This document shows positions 38,200-51,075 of a stretch of DNA of 64,000 nucleotides, piece by piece (within the stretch, counting starts at the first letter, position 1; every line of letters begins with the position of its first letter). A program made the position numbers and the translations under genes. The stretch is from Neocallimastix lanati (nom. inval.). Lineage: Eukaryota; Neocallimastigomycota; Neocallimastigomycetes; Neocallimastigales; Neocallimastigaceae. The notes beneath the pieces are model-generated. The model was not told where the DNA came from and searched no databases. It was given only the letters and a program-made list of their open reading frames with translations. The stretch is taken from the NCBI GenBank assembly GCA_016946835.1, contig JACVTC010000105.1, positions 227,001 to 291,000 on the forward strand, given 5' to 3'.

Positions 38200-40073
38200 G
38201 CAAAGTATTACTTCAATTATTAAAATTATTTATTATTTATTCATATATTTTACCATTCTTTTTTATATTATTCTAAATATTAAGAAATGATTTAGTATAA
38301 TTAAAATAACTTGATTTAATAATAATAATAAATAAAAAATTAAAAAAATAAAATAAAAAATTTAATAATAATAAAAAAAAAAAAAAAAAAAAAACTATTA
38401 ACTTTTAATTTGAATTTTATTTTTCTAAATTAGATTAAGTGTCTTTTTTTTTTAATTTAATTGTTTGTAGCATAAACAGATGAAATATAATATATTTCAA
38501 GTAAATTGTTTCATTAATTAATATATAAAAAAACATTTATATAATAATTAAATAAATTTTATTAATTTTTTAGATTTTATTAAAAAGTTTGATGTTCTAA
38601 CTCTATTTATTTAAATAATTATTTATTATTATTTATTAATATTAATTCATAAGTTTTTTTTATTTTCAAATAAAATTTATTATATTTAAAATAAATTTCT
38701 CATATATGTAATAACTTTTGAAAAAAAAATTATAATGAATATTAATTTTTATTTTTTATTATTATTATTTTATTTTTACAAACATTGTATATATAATATA
38801 ACTAAATAAATTAAATAATGTTTATTATTTAAAATATTATTATTCAAGTATATGGATAATTTTTAAATTAATTTATTTCAATAATATTTTAATTATTTTA
38901 ATTAATTTTACTTTTATTTATATTAATAATTAAAATAGTATAAAAATAACATTGATTTAAAGAAATATATTTTAATAATAATAAGGAAATAAATAATTTA
39001 TAAAATTTTTGATAAATATGATTAGTATTTTTTTTTTTTTTTGAATTATTATTATTATTATTATAAAATTTATATATTTTAAATGATATTTTATAATAAT
39101 TTTATTTAAAAATAATTTTAATTAGAAAAATAAAAAAAAAAAAGATTTAAATTTAGTTAAAGAGCCATGTAGATAGATAACGTTCTCCACTATCTGGAAG
39201 TAAAGCAACTATTGTTTTTCCAATATTTTCTGGACGACTAGCAAGTTTACGAGCTGCAGCAAGTGCTGCTCCTGATGAAATACCAACCAAAATACCTTCA
39301 CTGTGACTTAAATCATGAACAGCTTTACCACTTTCTTCACTTCCAATAGTAATGATTTCATCAATAACATCCGGATGATAATTTTTTGGAACAAAATTGG
39401 CACCTATTCCTTGAATTTTATGTGGTCCAGCTTTACCAGTGGATAATAATGGTGAATCTGATGGTTCCACAGCAACAATCTTAATATTTGGATTATGTTT
39501 CTTTAAAGCAGCACCTACTCCTGAAACGGTACCTCCTGTACCAACACCTGCAACAAAGTAATCAATTTTTCCTTCAGCATCATTCCAAATTTCTTCACCA
39601 GTAACTCTTTCATGATAAGCAGCATTAGCAGGATTATTAAATTGTTGAGGAATAAATGCATTTGGATTTTCAGCAGCAATTTCATTAGCTTTATCAACAG
39701 CTCCTTGCATACCTAATTTACCAGGAGTAAGAACTAATTCGGCACCGAAGCCTTTAATTAATTTACGACGTTCAATAGACATACTATCTGGTAATACAAT
39801 GATGACACGATAACCCTTAGCTCGGCCAACAGAAGCTAAACCAATACCGGTATTACCACTAGTTGGTTCAACAATGATTGAATCTGGTTTAAGAACACCT
39901 CTTTGTTCAGCATCTTCAATTAAAGCAAGAGCAATTCTATCTTTTACACTAGATGCAGGATTAAAATATTCGAGCTTTACTAATAAATTTACATCACCAC
40001 CAGCATCAAATTTATGCAATTGAACAAGAGGAGTATTTCCAATAAGATCAGTTACACTATGTTTAAGAGGCAT
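38200..40073. repeat. Left arm of inverted duplication (cysteine synthase plus 3' flank)
   Basis: Complementary to 41997-43725. The match covers the whole coding region and about 0.8 kb of 3' flank, with indels: a roughly 100-bp extra piece in the right arm near 43100-43220 and a roughly 230-bp extra piece here near 38285-38530. It ends at or just before the start codon. Confidence 0.85.
39153..40073 (-). CDS. Cysteine synthase A (O-acetylserine sulfhydrylase)
   Basis: 306 residues, the usual length of bacterial and plant CysK-type enzymes. It makes L-cysteine from O-acetylserine and sulfide with pyridoxal phosphate. PASSVKDR carries the Schiff-base lysine K44; TSGNTG (71-76) binds the substrate carboxylate; GVGTGGTVSG (176-185) binds the cofactor phosphate; SSGAA (266-270) and PDSGERYLST (293-302) complete the active site. 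No mitochondrial presequence or CBS domain is present, so a cytosolic cysteine synthase fits better than cystathionine beta-synthase. The inverted twin at 41997-42917 differs at only two residues (60 and 288). The compact CysK form raises transfer from bacteria as a possibility, but no tree was made. Confidence 0.94.
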   Translation of the reverse strand: MPLKHSVTDLIGNTPLVQLHKFDAGGDVNLLVKLEYFNPASSVKDRIALALIEDAEQRGVLKPDSIIVEPTSGNTGIGLASVGRAKGYRVIIVLPDSMSIERRKLIKGFGAELVLTPGKLGMQGAVDKANEIAAENPNAFIPQQFNNPANAAYHERVTGEEIWNDAEGKIDYFVAGVGTGGTVSGVGAALKKHNPNIKIVAVEPSDSPLLSTGKAGPHKIQGIGANFVPKNYHPDVIDEIITIGSEESGKAVHDLSHSEGILVGISSGAALAAARKLASRPENIGKTIVALLPDSGERYLSTWLFN

Positions 40074-40965
40074 TTTTATTTAATTATATATTAATTTCAA
40101 TAAATCTATGTATAAATGTTAAAATTATATATATATATATATTATAGAAAAACTTTTATTTAATTTTATTAAATTTGAAATTTTAATATATTTATATCAA
40201 TAAAAATTTTTATGATATTTTATTATTTTTTAATAAAAATTGATGATTATAATTCGAATAAATAAAAACAATAATAATAAAAAAAAAAAAAAAAAAAAAA
40301 GGAATTTCAGAAATTTTTATATAAGAATTTTTATAATTAAAAAAAAAAATAAAAATTAAGATATAATTTAAAATTTATTTTAATTATTAAATCTTTAATA
40401 ATACAACTTCCAAATTATTTTATTTACATTTAATAACTAATTTTTTATAATATCTTTTTAAAAATAAAATTTTTTAAATTTATTTTAAAATGTTTGGTTA
40501 GATGTTAACTAATTTAAAACAATATTTTGTAATTTTTATCCTTTAATAGAAGTATAATAAAATATTTGTTAATATAAAAAATAATATATATAGATTTACA
40601 GATATAATTATAAAAATAAAATTAATAAAATATTCATTAAAAATTTGATAATATTACGTTATCATTAACCTATAATATAGATTTAAATTAAATGATCAAA
40701 GTTACTTTTAAATAAATATAATAAATAATTTAAAATATATTTTAATTAATCAGAATAAATAAATAAATAAATAATAAATAATTTTAAATTTTGTTACATA
40801 TGATAGGATTAGAATTATTAAAATTATAATAATTATAATCTATAAATATTATTGTAGCAATTAATAATATTAATTATACTTTTTGAAATTATTTTTTAAA
40901 AATTATTAAATATAAAATTTTATTTATAATTACTTTACTGAACTTGTATTTATAATATATATGAA

Positions 40966-40995
40966 ATAGATACAATTTATATAAATTGTATCTAT
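40966..40995. repeat. 30-bp perfect palindrome
   Basis: Half-site ATAGATACAATTTAT followed directly by its complement, no loop. It could extrude as a cruciform or bind a dimeric regulator. Confidence 0.85.
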
Positions 40996-41135
40996 ATAAA
41001 AATTAAAAAAAAGGAGATCAGATCAAATAATCTGAGTATTGTTATTATTTTATTATTTAAATAAAATAATATATATACATAAATGGATTAATTAGTGAAT
41101 AATTTCTGTATAAATTTAATTAGAAATTAATAATA

Positions 41136-41187
41136 AAATATAATTGCTAAAGTATTTTTTATAAAAATTACTTTAGCAATTATATTT
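41136..41187. repeat. Perfect 19-bp inverted repeat with 14-base loop
   Basis: Arms AAATATAATTGCTAAAGTA (41136-41154) and its exact complement (41169-41187). Confidence 0.85.
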
Positions 41188-41255
41188 ATGTAAAAAAAAA
41201 AGACAAAAATAATAATTAAAAAAAAAAAAAGAAAAAAAAAAAGAAAATATAAATA

Positions 41256-41318
<63 letters not shown>

Positions 41319-41410
41319 TGAAAAAGAATATCATTGAAAAATTTTTTTAACTCATTTTATAATAAAAAAAAAAATTAATCATTAAAAGTTCATTATTGTA
41401 TATTAACTTT

Positions 41411-41520
41411 TTCATTGTAATTTATAAATACATAATGATATATTACTTTGCATTATTATTTATAATTCATTGTAATTTATAAATACATAATGATATATTA
41501 CTTTGCATTATTATTTATAA
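41411..41520. repeat. 55-bp tandem duplication
   Basis: Two nearly identical units beginning TTCATTGTAATTTATAAATA at 41411 and 41466. Confidence 0.9.
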
Positions 41521-41996
41521 TAAGTGAAATTTTATTAACGGTGGATAAGTAATATGACCATTTATTAATTAATTATGGTCTATATTTTCAAGTATTTAAT
41601 CTCCTTCAATTTAAAAATTAATTATTTTTTCAAATACTTTATTAAATAATTATTGGTAACGTTTATCCAATTAAATTTATTTTGTTGATTAATAAATATT
41701 TGATTAAAATTTTTATTTATAATTGTAAATTATTAAATTTTTTAAAATGAGATTATTAGCAAATATATAATTAAATATTTTTCAAAACTTTTTAAAGAGT
41801 ATATAAACAGTTATTTTTTCTTTTATTTCTTTTACTTTTGTTTTTTACCAGTATTCATTAATACATTTTATCTTTTGATAAATACAATTTCAAATATTAA
41901 AAAGATAATTAATATAATAATTTTATTATATTAAGAATTATTAATTAAATTCAAATAATCTAAAAAAAATTCTAAATTTATTATATTTTAAAAAAA

Positions 41997-42917
41997 ATGC
42001 CTCTTAAACATAGTGTAACTGATCTTATTGGAAATACTCCTCTTGTTCAATTGCATAAATTTGATGCTGGTGGTGATGTAAATTTATTAGTAAAGCTCGA
42101 ATATTTTAATCCTGCATCTAGTGTAAAAGATAGAATTGCTCTTGCTTTAATTGAAGATGCTGAACAAAGAGGTATTCTTAAACCAGATTCAATCATTGTT
42201 GAACCAACTAGTGGTAATACCGGTATTGGTTTAGCTTCTGTTGGCCGAGCTAAGGGTTATCGTGTCATCATCGTATTACCAGATAGTATGTCTATTGAAC
42301 GTCGTAAATTAATTAAAGGCTTCGGTGCCGAATTAGTTCTTACTCCTGGTAAATTAGGTATGCAAGGAGCTGTTGATAAAGCTAATGAAATTGCTGCTGA
42401 AAATCCAAATGCATTTATTCCTCAACAATTTAATAATCCTGCTAATGCTGCTTATCATGAAAGGGTTACTGGTGAAGAAATTTGGAATGATGCTGAAGGA
42501 AAAATTGATTACTTTGTTGCAGGTGTTGGTACAGGAGGTACCGTTTCAGGAGTAGGTGCTGCTTTAAAGAAACATAATCCAAATATTAAGATTGTTGCTG
42601 TGGAACCATCAGATTCACCATTATTATCCACTGGTAAAGCTGGACCACATAAAATTCAAGGAATAGGTGCCAACTTTGTTCCAAAAAATTATCATCCGGA
42701 TGTTATTGATGAAATCATTACTATTGGAAGTGAAGAAAGTGGTAAAGCTGTTCATGATTTAAGTCACAGTGAAGGTATTTTGGTTGGTATTTCATCAGGA
42801 GCAGCACTTGCTGCAGCTCGTAAACTTGCTAGTCGTCCAGAAAATATTGGAAAAACCCTAGTTGCTTTACTTCCAGATAGTGGAGAACGTTATCTATCTA
42901 CATGGCTCTTTAACTAA
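41997..42917 (+). CDS. Cysteine synthase A, inverted second copy
   Basis: 306 residues with the same active-site elements as its twin: K44 in PASSVKDR, TSGNTG, GVGTGGTVSG, SSGAA and PDSGERYLST. The only protein differences are Ile at 60 (Val in the twin) and Leu at 288 (Ile). The two genes lie head to head, 1.9 kb apart. Because similarity stops at the start codon, this copy is driven by a different upstream region (TAAAAAAAATG context) from its twin, so the pair may be expressed differently (inference). Near-identity of coding DNA, with indels in the 3' flanks, fits a fairly recent duplication or continuing gene conversion between arms. Confidence 0.94.
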   Translation: MPLKHSVTDLIGNTPLVQLHKFDAGGDVNLLVKLEYFNPASSVKDRIALALIEDAEQRGILKPDSIIVEPTSGNTGIGLASVGRAKGYRVIIVLPDSMSIERRKLIKGFGAELVLTPGKLGMQGAVDKANEIAAENPNAFIPQQFNNPANAAYHERVTGEEIWNDAEGKIDYFVAGVGTGGTVSGVGAALKKHNPNIKIVAVEPSDSPLLSTGKAGPHKIQGIGANFVPKNYHPDVIDEIITIGSEESGKAVHDLSHSEGILVGISSGAALAAARKLASRPENIGKTLVALLPDSGERYLSTWLFN

Positions 42918-43084
42918 ATTTAAATCTTTTTTTTTTTTATTTTTCTAATTAAAATTATTTTTAAATAAAATTATCATAAAATATCATTTAAAATATATAA
43001 ATTTTATAATAATAATAATAATAATTCAAAAAAAAAAAAATTACTAATCATATTTATCAAAAATTTTATAAATTATTTATTTCC

Positions 43085-43115
<31 letters not shown>

Positions 43116-43725
43116 TTTTTTTTTTTTTTTTAAAAAAAAAAATATTTTAAAAAAATTAAATCTAAAAAAATTTTAATTAGTATTTATATGTCTATTGTAT
43201 ATAAATTTAATAAAAAATAAACCTTTTAATTATTAATATAAATAAAAGTAAAATTAATTAAAATAATTAAAATATTATTGAAATAAATTAATTTAAAAAT
43301 TATCCATATACTTGAATAATAATATTTTAAATATAATTAACATTATATTTAAATAGTTATATTATATATACAATGTTTGTAAAAATAAAATAATAATAAT
43401 AAAAAATAAAAATTAATATTCATCCTAATTTTTTTTCAAAAGTTATTACATATATGAGAAATTTATTATAAATATAATAAATTTTAATTGAAAATAAAAA
43501 ATCTTATGAATTATCTTAATAAATAATATTAAGTAATTATTTAAATAAATAGTGCTAGAACATCAAACTTTTTTAATAAATTCTAAAAATTTAATAAAAT
43601 TTATTTAATTATATATAAATGTTTTTCTTGATATTCAGAGTAATATAATAAAGAATGATAAAATATTTAAATAATTAATAAATAATTTAATAATTGAAAT
43701 AATACATTGTATTATTATTATTTTT
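41997..43725. repeat. Right arm of inverted duplication
   Basis: Complement of 38200-40073. The 3' flank can be followed through GCTAGAACATCAAACTTTTT (about 43553) to a stretch matching 38200-38285, ending in a T-run near 43737. Confidence 0.85.
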
Positions 43726-43744
43726 TTTTTTTTTTTTTGTAATA

Positions 43745-44640
43745 AAAATAATTACCCCAATGATGTGGACTGTTTTTCCAGGTCCATGGGGTTGATGGAA
43801 AAGGAATAATTTTTATCAGGTGTACTAATTACAGCTTTCTGTGGTTCTGATGATAATCGATGGTTATCCTTTCTAAAGTGGCTTCTAGTACGAAGAGAGA
43901 AAATTGAAATATCTTGAAGACTGTAGAAAGTGAACTTGATGTTTTTATATTGTTTTAAACTGGATATGTAGTAACATTGGAGTTGTATAATTAATAATAT
44001 CGTGTAGTTTCTACATATTATCATTGTAATGAATCTATTGTATTTTTTACTTAAGCTTTATTTTGAATATGTATTTTTCTATAGTATTATTTATACTTTC
44101 ATGTAGCTATTGTAAAATGGAAATGTAGGAGATTGATTCACTCCAAAGCTTGTATTTAAGACATTATTTAAAGGATGGGAATGTTTTTTATAGTCTTCCT
44201 CTACTAGTATTTTTTTTCTTTTTTAAATATACTTTTAGCTAATTTGTGGTTATTCAAAAGAAAAATTTTATCGTCTTAAAGAGCTTTATTAATTGAAAGA
44301 ATTACAATCAGTCAAAAGATAAAAAGAAACGATTATTCATTTTAACAGTATATACAAGTAATTTTGTATCAATAAATTTCTAACCCTTGTGCTAATTCTT
44401 AAATATTATAACAGCAATACCCGATAAAATCAATTATTTACAAAATCAAAAAACTATTAAATCATCAAGAACAACTATATAATTCAAGCTTTCATATATT
44501 CAACATTAATATTATTTATATATACTATTTAAAGGGAATTTACTTTTTTTTTAATTTTTATTTTTATTTTTATTTTATTATATATATTATAAAAAAAAAA
44601 AATTTTACCTATTTTTTATTATTTTTTTTTATTTTATACT
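43745..44640. other. Unassigned G+C-richer segment upstream of LINE
   Basis: 43745-44200 is clearly richer in G+C than intergenic DNA. It includes a 90-codon minus-strand frame (RTRSHFRKDNHRLSSEPQKA) with no recognised family. Its position just before the LINE suggests a LINE 5' leader or the remains of another element. 44200-44640 drifts back to A/T. No gene can be supported. Confidence 0.4.
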
Positions 44641-44649
44641 TCTTTTATT

Positions 44650-47600
44650 TTATTTTTTTTAAGCTTTCTTGAAATAGATAATACTTCTTCAAATTCAGCA
44701 ACTATATCTGTTTTGCGGAGAGGCCTTCGAAGATACGATATTCAGAATAAAGATTTTATTCTTATCTTTATTCATGATCTTCAATCATAGTCTATCAATA
44801 AACTTTGGGAATTTCTTAGTAAACATATTTCCAATTGCAATGAAATAGTTCATGAAATTACAAAAAAACACACATCTAATATGGAAAACTACTTCATTTT
44901 AAGGATAAACTATGATAAACCCACTTATTATTTAAATATTTTATTTCTTCTTACTAGATGCCTCCCTATATATAAAATTAATTGGATCAAAACCAAAGAA
45001 ATTCGAACTTTCAGTTACGTTAAGAAATTTAACAATAAATTTTCTTCTTTTGAAAAACTAAATCAATGGTAAAAGATTTTCTTTATAGTAATATTTACTC
45101 ACCGTCTACTCAATTCTTCAATCTTTGTGTCAATTGGAACATTGATGGATGGAATGCTGAAAAACTTAATGGTATTAGATACCTTAATGAAATTTTTAAA
45201 TCTATCTGTATTTGCTTACAAGAGATCGGTAATAGCCAATACCTTAATGTACTTTCAAATAATTACCCATTTCTTTGTCACTATAATACAATTTTAAGAA
45301 AAACTGATCCAAATATATCTGGTATGAGAGGTCTTAGTATAAGTATACATCGTTCTTGTTCATTTTCTCCTGATCCTTTTGAATATAAGTATATCATTTT
45401 TGTCAACATTACTTCTTTTTGGGGAATTAAATTGCACTATTGGTAATGTTTATGCTCCTACGGTCACTCATAAGGAAGAAAGAATGAATGCCTTTTCAGA
45501 AATTACTAATTGGATAAAGAAACATACTAATACTCCTTCTATTCTTGTAGGTGACTTTAAATATGTCTAAATCCCAATTAGAAAGGTTTACTTAATAAAT
45601 AATCTCATCAATGGTTCACTAAAAACTTATCAGGTCTCGATTTCCCATAGGCTCGGGATGGTAGATCGTCTTGTATTTGATCATGTTTTATTTAATTGTA
45701 AAATGAAGGAATACATTAATAAGGTATCTGTTTGTAGTACATTCAATGATATATCTGACCACTTCCCTCTTATCCTTTCCTGTAAGAAAGATGACTCTGA
45801 AGGCTTTTGTGCTCCTACTCTTTCTAGAAGATTCAAGTGGTCCCAACACATGTGTAATGAAAAGCATAATGAAATATTCTCAAGTAACTACTTCTCAATT
45901 CTTCTTAATGAATTTAATGATAATAAAGAATTAAATTCTAATGAAATGGTCAATAAATTTATAGAAACGGCTAATAAAGTTGGTGATAAAAGTTCATGCT
46001 AGAGTTTCTTGTGATCTTAAAGGCTCAGCTTTCCACTGCCCTTATTATATCAAGAAACTTTCTTATGAAAAGCATGTTGCATTTAATGAAATCAAAAAAT
46101 TTTTCTTTAGGTCCTAATCTTGAAAACCTTGATGAATTTTTAAAAATACTTCCTGAATATAAAAATATATGTGGTAAAGTCAGGTCAATTAAGTTTTCTA
46201 TTAAATCAAAACGATTTCATCAGCCAAAAGAATCTGCATGTAATGATTTTCGTAATAAAAAATGCTAGGAGTGCTTGGTTAAAATTAAAGAAGCTATCTC
46301 ACCCTATGTACTCTAATTCTATTTTGTCAAGTGTTTTAAAGGACAAACAGGGTAACATTTTATTTTCTCATTCAGATCAACTGAATCGATTTGCTGAACA
46401 TTATAGTGAACTAGCTTCTGATGTTACTCAACACAGTTTGGATAATGAATACTGGGTAAGTTTATTTAGAATTAATCCTAACAATAATCCTACTTGGGAT
46501 ATTAATGATTCTATTACTATGGAAGAAATTCAAAACACTGTGCTTGAAATGAAAAATAATAAAGTTCCTGGACCTGATGGTATTCCGATTGAATTTTTTT
46601 AAAGTCATCTTTAGGAAATCTGATTTATCCGATAATCAAAATGATTCTTCAGATGAGCACTACTCTAAGTGTGCTAAATGTTTACTTTCATTATTTAACA
46701 AAATCTTGGATGGTGATTTCCCTGAAGAGTGGAATTCGACTTCTATATTATCAATTCCAAAAAAAGGAGATCTTTCGGATTGCAATAATTATCGTGATAT
46801 TTCTTTTATTAATATTAGCTTAAAAATTATTTCAAAGATTGTTACTAATAGAATTGCTAAATATACCATAGAAAGTTTAAATTTGTTAAAACTGAACAAT
46901 TTGGATTTAGAAATAAAGAAGAATACATAAGTTTGTATATTTCAATTAGAGAGATATGTCAAAGAAGAAAATTTCAAGGAAATTTTACTTATCTTGCTTT
47001 TCTCAATTTTAAAAAAGCCTATGATTCAGTACCTATCTTTAATATTTTTTGACCAGATTATATAGCTTAGGAATTAGAGGTAAATGTCATCTGTTTTTAA
47101 AGAATCTTTATCTATCCTCTAAAAAGCTCGTGCTTTTTTTAATGGGAATCTCTCAGAAGAATTCTCGATTAATCGTGGTGTTAGACAAGGATGCCCTCTA
47201 TCTCCTATTTTATTCAATTTGTTCATTAATGATGTACTGGATAATTGTGATAAGTATGGTGTATATTGAGATTCTCAATATTGTTGTGGTGGACTTTTTG
47301 CCGATGATATTGTTTTAGTTGCTCCATCTAAAACAAGCTCTTAAGAAAATCTTGAATAAAGTTCTTGAATGGGCTATTAATAATAAAATGACTTTTGGAA
47401 TTAATAAGTGTGATACTCTTGTTGTAAAAAACCGATTAACTTTGTTAAACCAATAAATTATGAAGAACCATCTTTCTTTATTGGTAGTAACAAATTACCT
47501 AAAACTGACAACTACACTTATCTTGGTATTCCTTTTGATGAATCTTTATCATTGAAACCTATACAATCCAAATTAAACAGTAATTTAAATGTCAAGTTAA

Positions 47601-48595
47601 ATTTCGTACTTTCGATTTCTTATTAATAAATCTATTCCTCTCCTATTGAAGAAATATGTTCTAGTTTCGTTTATTCATAGTCTTGTTATATATTATGCTC
47701 CTCTCTTTGGTTCAAATAAGAGCAGATGTTCTAAAGCTCAAAAAATTATTAATAGAGGACTTTATTGGGAGTTATGGATTTAAATCTCGTAATTCTTATG
47801 TTAGTCTCTATGATATTACCCGTGAATTGAGAATACCTCCTCTTTCAGCTGTCTGTGTTCTATCTCAATTACGCTGCTTTAGAAAATGGAAAAACTCATT
47901 CTGTATTATTAATCATTTCACTAATAATATTTTTCCTACTACGTCACATTACTCATGGACTAAAGAATCAAGGACTTTGGATAAGAAATTAAATAGTAAA
48001 AAAAAACATGTGAAATAAATAAAGTTTTATTTTGGAAAGAGATGTCTTCAAACCCTCAAAAGCTAAAAAAGCTATTATTTACAAGGAGAATGATTTTTGG
48101 ATTTATTTCAGAAATCAGAAACTTAACATTTCAATATCCTAAGTATCAGTTGGGATTCTTTTGGATTTCTCGAATTAGGCGTGGTTTTAAATTTGACATG
48201 AGTATTTCCATTAAAAGAAAATTAGTCTCAGAAGATTGCCCTAAATATTTTTAAGCAAAGTTCAACTTCGTCAACTGTTCCGTATTTTGTGGGGATTGCG
48301 GAGTTTCTAACAAACGTAATACCTTTAATTTTTCTATCTTTTAGATTGATGATGAAATGGTATTCCGTTGAATCTACCATTGCCAAGAGCGTCTACGTCG
48401 AAATGATAAGGCATGGATTTTCACCTCCCGGTGAAAAAACTAATACAGATTCGTTTAGATAACACTAATACTGAAATTATTACTCGCAATAATGGATGTG
48501 GTGTTATTATCGATGAATGGGAAAAGTTAGAGGCTATTGCTTCTAACGCACTTTTTATAATTTTATAATATATAATATTTTATTTCATGTATTTT
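44650..48595 (+). mobile_element. LINE (non-LTR retrotransposon), decayed but nearly full-length coding
   Basis: In order: a basic leader or ORF1-like part (about 44660-45065); an APE-type endonuclease (45066-45790: NWNIDGWNAEKLNG, CLQEIG, GNVYAPTVTHKEER, SILVGDF, DHVLFN, DISDHFPLIL); a linker; a reverse transcriptase (about 46500-47420: [58 protein letters not shown]); and a C-terminal part (QLRCFRKWKNS, then CGDCG). The frame is broken repeatedly, for example after VGDFK near 45568, near 46000, 46602, 46928 and 47270. No RNase H domain was seen. The clade is not settled; the RT style is that of endonuclease-RT LINEs. The 3' end is set by the start of a second copy. Confidence 0.88.
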
Positions 48596-51075
48596 TAAAA
48601 ATTTAAAGTATAAACAAATTAAGCATTATAAATTTGCATGTAATTCCAATGAATTTACTATAATTGTTAATTCATATAATGGATTATGTGAATCAATTCA
48701 TAAAAAATGTAATGAATATAGGAAAAAAGAATATTCATATTTAATTAAAATTGAATTTTTTGTTAGCTCTTAAAAATAATGGTAGGAAAGTATGGAAATG
48801 GGCAAAAAAAAAATGCAAAAATAAAAAAAAAAATCAATCATTCATAGTTTCTCATTTAATTAAAGCCAATAACAATGAATTAATGTCGTCTGTAGATGAA
48901 AAATTAAAAACATGATATTTTCATTATAAATTTCTAGAGTCAAATTCTTCAAATCATAGGTTTTCTAATGATTTCTGGAAAGATTCTGATGAAGTTTTGA
49001 ATTTAAAAAATCCAAGGCCGCATGAATGACAAATTAACCAAGATATAAGATGATGAAGAAATTAGCGAAGCAATCTCCTCCACTCCTAACTTTAAAGCAG
49101 GAGGTCCTGATGGAATTCCAATGGAATTCTTCAAAGCTTTAACTCCTGATAAAAATAATCCAGAAGAATTTAGTGAAATTAATAATAATAGTTCGTCTGG
49201 TTTTAAAGTCTTTATCAATTGTATTTGGAATGTTGATTTTCCTAAATCATGGAATAATACATAGAGAGTTACTATTCAAAAAAAGAATTTCATTAGATTA
49301 TTAGATTTTAATAACTATGGTAGCATCTCTCTTTTTAATGATAATTTTAAAAATTGTTATTAAAGATAAAATTTTTTATCCTTTAATATAAAAATAGCCA
49401 CTAATAGATTCTCTAAATATGAAATTGACGAAGGATTTATAAGACCTGAACAATATGGATTTCGTAATCGAATAGAATGTATAAGTCTTTATACCACATT
49501 AAGAATTTTATGTCAGAGACGAAAATTTGAAAATAAGGATACTTAACCTTGTTTTTTTTGGACCTTAAAGAAAGCGTATGACTCAGTTCCTATATATAAT
49601 GTATTAATGAAGATTCATCACTTAGATATTAGAGGTTAAGTATTAAATTTTATTGAAAATTTGTACTTATCTTCTAAGGCTTGTGTAAGGGTTGATGGAT
49701 AATTATCAGAATCATTAAGTTATTAAGAAAGGTGTTTGTCAAGGTTGTCACCAATCATTGTTTTAACTTGTTCATTAATGACATTTTTAATAAATGTTAT
49801 AAATATGAAATATCTAATGGTGATAAATGTTGCTGTGGAAGTTTTTTTTTTGCAGATGACATTGTGTTATGTGCTCTAACAAGATCTCAACTTAAAAAAA
49901 ACTTAAAAAATTGTTAAAATTTTCCTGTAGGTGGGATAGAAATAATGAAATGTAATTTGGTATCAATAAATGTACCAGTTTAGTAGTACGAGGGTAAATT
50001 TCAAGATTTCTTAATAACAGTAACCCTATTTTTTATCTTTCAAGTCAAGAGTTACCTAAAACGAATTACTATTCTTATCCTTTATAAATGAATGCTAATT
50101 TTCAGCTATAGTAATTGGGCAAGTTTCGTTTTATTTACCTCTACCTGGACCGAATAAAGAATGAACGGGAAGTACACAGACCACTTGCTAATTCAGGTTT
50201 ATACTGAATTGAAGGATTTTCTAATGGGATTAGCTTTACATCCCTTTATTGTGTTTCTAAAGAACTTAATATTCCTCCTCTTTTCGACGAAATATGCGAT
50301 TGCTCAGGTAAGGTGTTTTAAAAAATGGAAAAACTCGAAATGCATTATCTCTGATTTAGTTAGAGATATAATCTCGTTGTAGATGTCATGCATCGGATAA
50401 AGAAAGTAAAATTTTAGCCTACAAATTAGATAAATTTCTTTCAAAAAAAAAGCAATTGTAAACTTTTACTGGGATAGAGATATGGCAGAAAAATCAATCA
50501 AAGCTAAGGCTTATAAGAAAAATAAATTTAAAAAATACTAGAGACTACTTTAAAGCTCAACTTCAAGTATCCTGAATTTAGCATTGGCTTCCGACGGGTA
50601 CTTTGTGCCAGATGTGGATATAAATTCGATGTTCTTATTGCCAAAACTGCCAATAGGATTGAGGACGAAAGTCCAGAACGCTGCTCTTGTTGCTATTGAG
50701 AAAAGTAATAATCTTCGATTGGAACATTAGATAAATGGTATCTTTTTCCTTGAATGAAATATTTTTATCAATATTGAAAATCTTTATGAAATAATTTTTC
50801 AAAATAACAAATATTGTTCAACCTCAAATAATAATATAGATACTATTGTAACAGATATAAATAATATAAAATCAAGTACTGATTCTGACGGTAGTAATGA
50901 AGTGTATAATATTAATAAAAAATAATAATAAAAATAGCAATAATAATTGTTAATAATAGTAATAGTAATTAATAGAGAAAATATTTTTAGAAAAAAAGTC
51001 TATCCAAATTAAATCCTTTAACCATTTCGATTCCAGAGGTAGAGTATGATCATTTGATGGTAGAAATTATGTATA
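48596..51075 (+). mobile_element. Second LINE copy, 5'-truncated, same family
   Basis: Same order as the preceding element but without endonuclease: linker (NGRKVWKWAKKKC), RT start (FKAGGPDGIPMEFFKAL), PEQYGFRNRIECISLY, KKAYDSVP, FADDIVLCAL, then VRCFKKWKNSKCIISDLV and a Cys motif (CARCG ... CSCC near 50600-50695). It has more stops and frameshifts than the first copy, so it looks older. Loss of the 5' part is typical of incomplete target-primed reverse transcription. The 3' end is uncertain: moderately complex sequence continues to about 51075 and no clear poly(A) tail or target duplication was found. Confidence 0.82.

Larger units (their letters stand above)
40074..41996. promoter_or_regulatory. 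Divergent spacer between the two cysteine synthase genes
   Basis: 1.9 kb with no gene seen. It holds the upstream regions of both copies, and these do not resemble each other. It also contains two perfect hairpins (listed separately), an (AAT)n run (41259-41317) and a 55-bp direct repeat. No promoter motif can be named with confidence. Confidence 0.5.
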
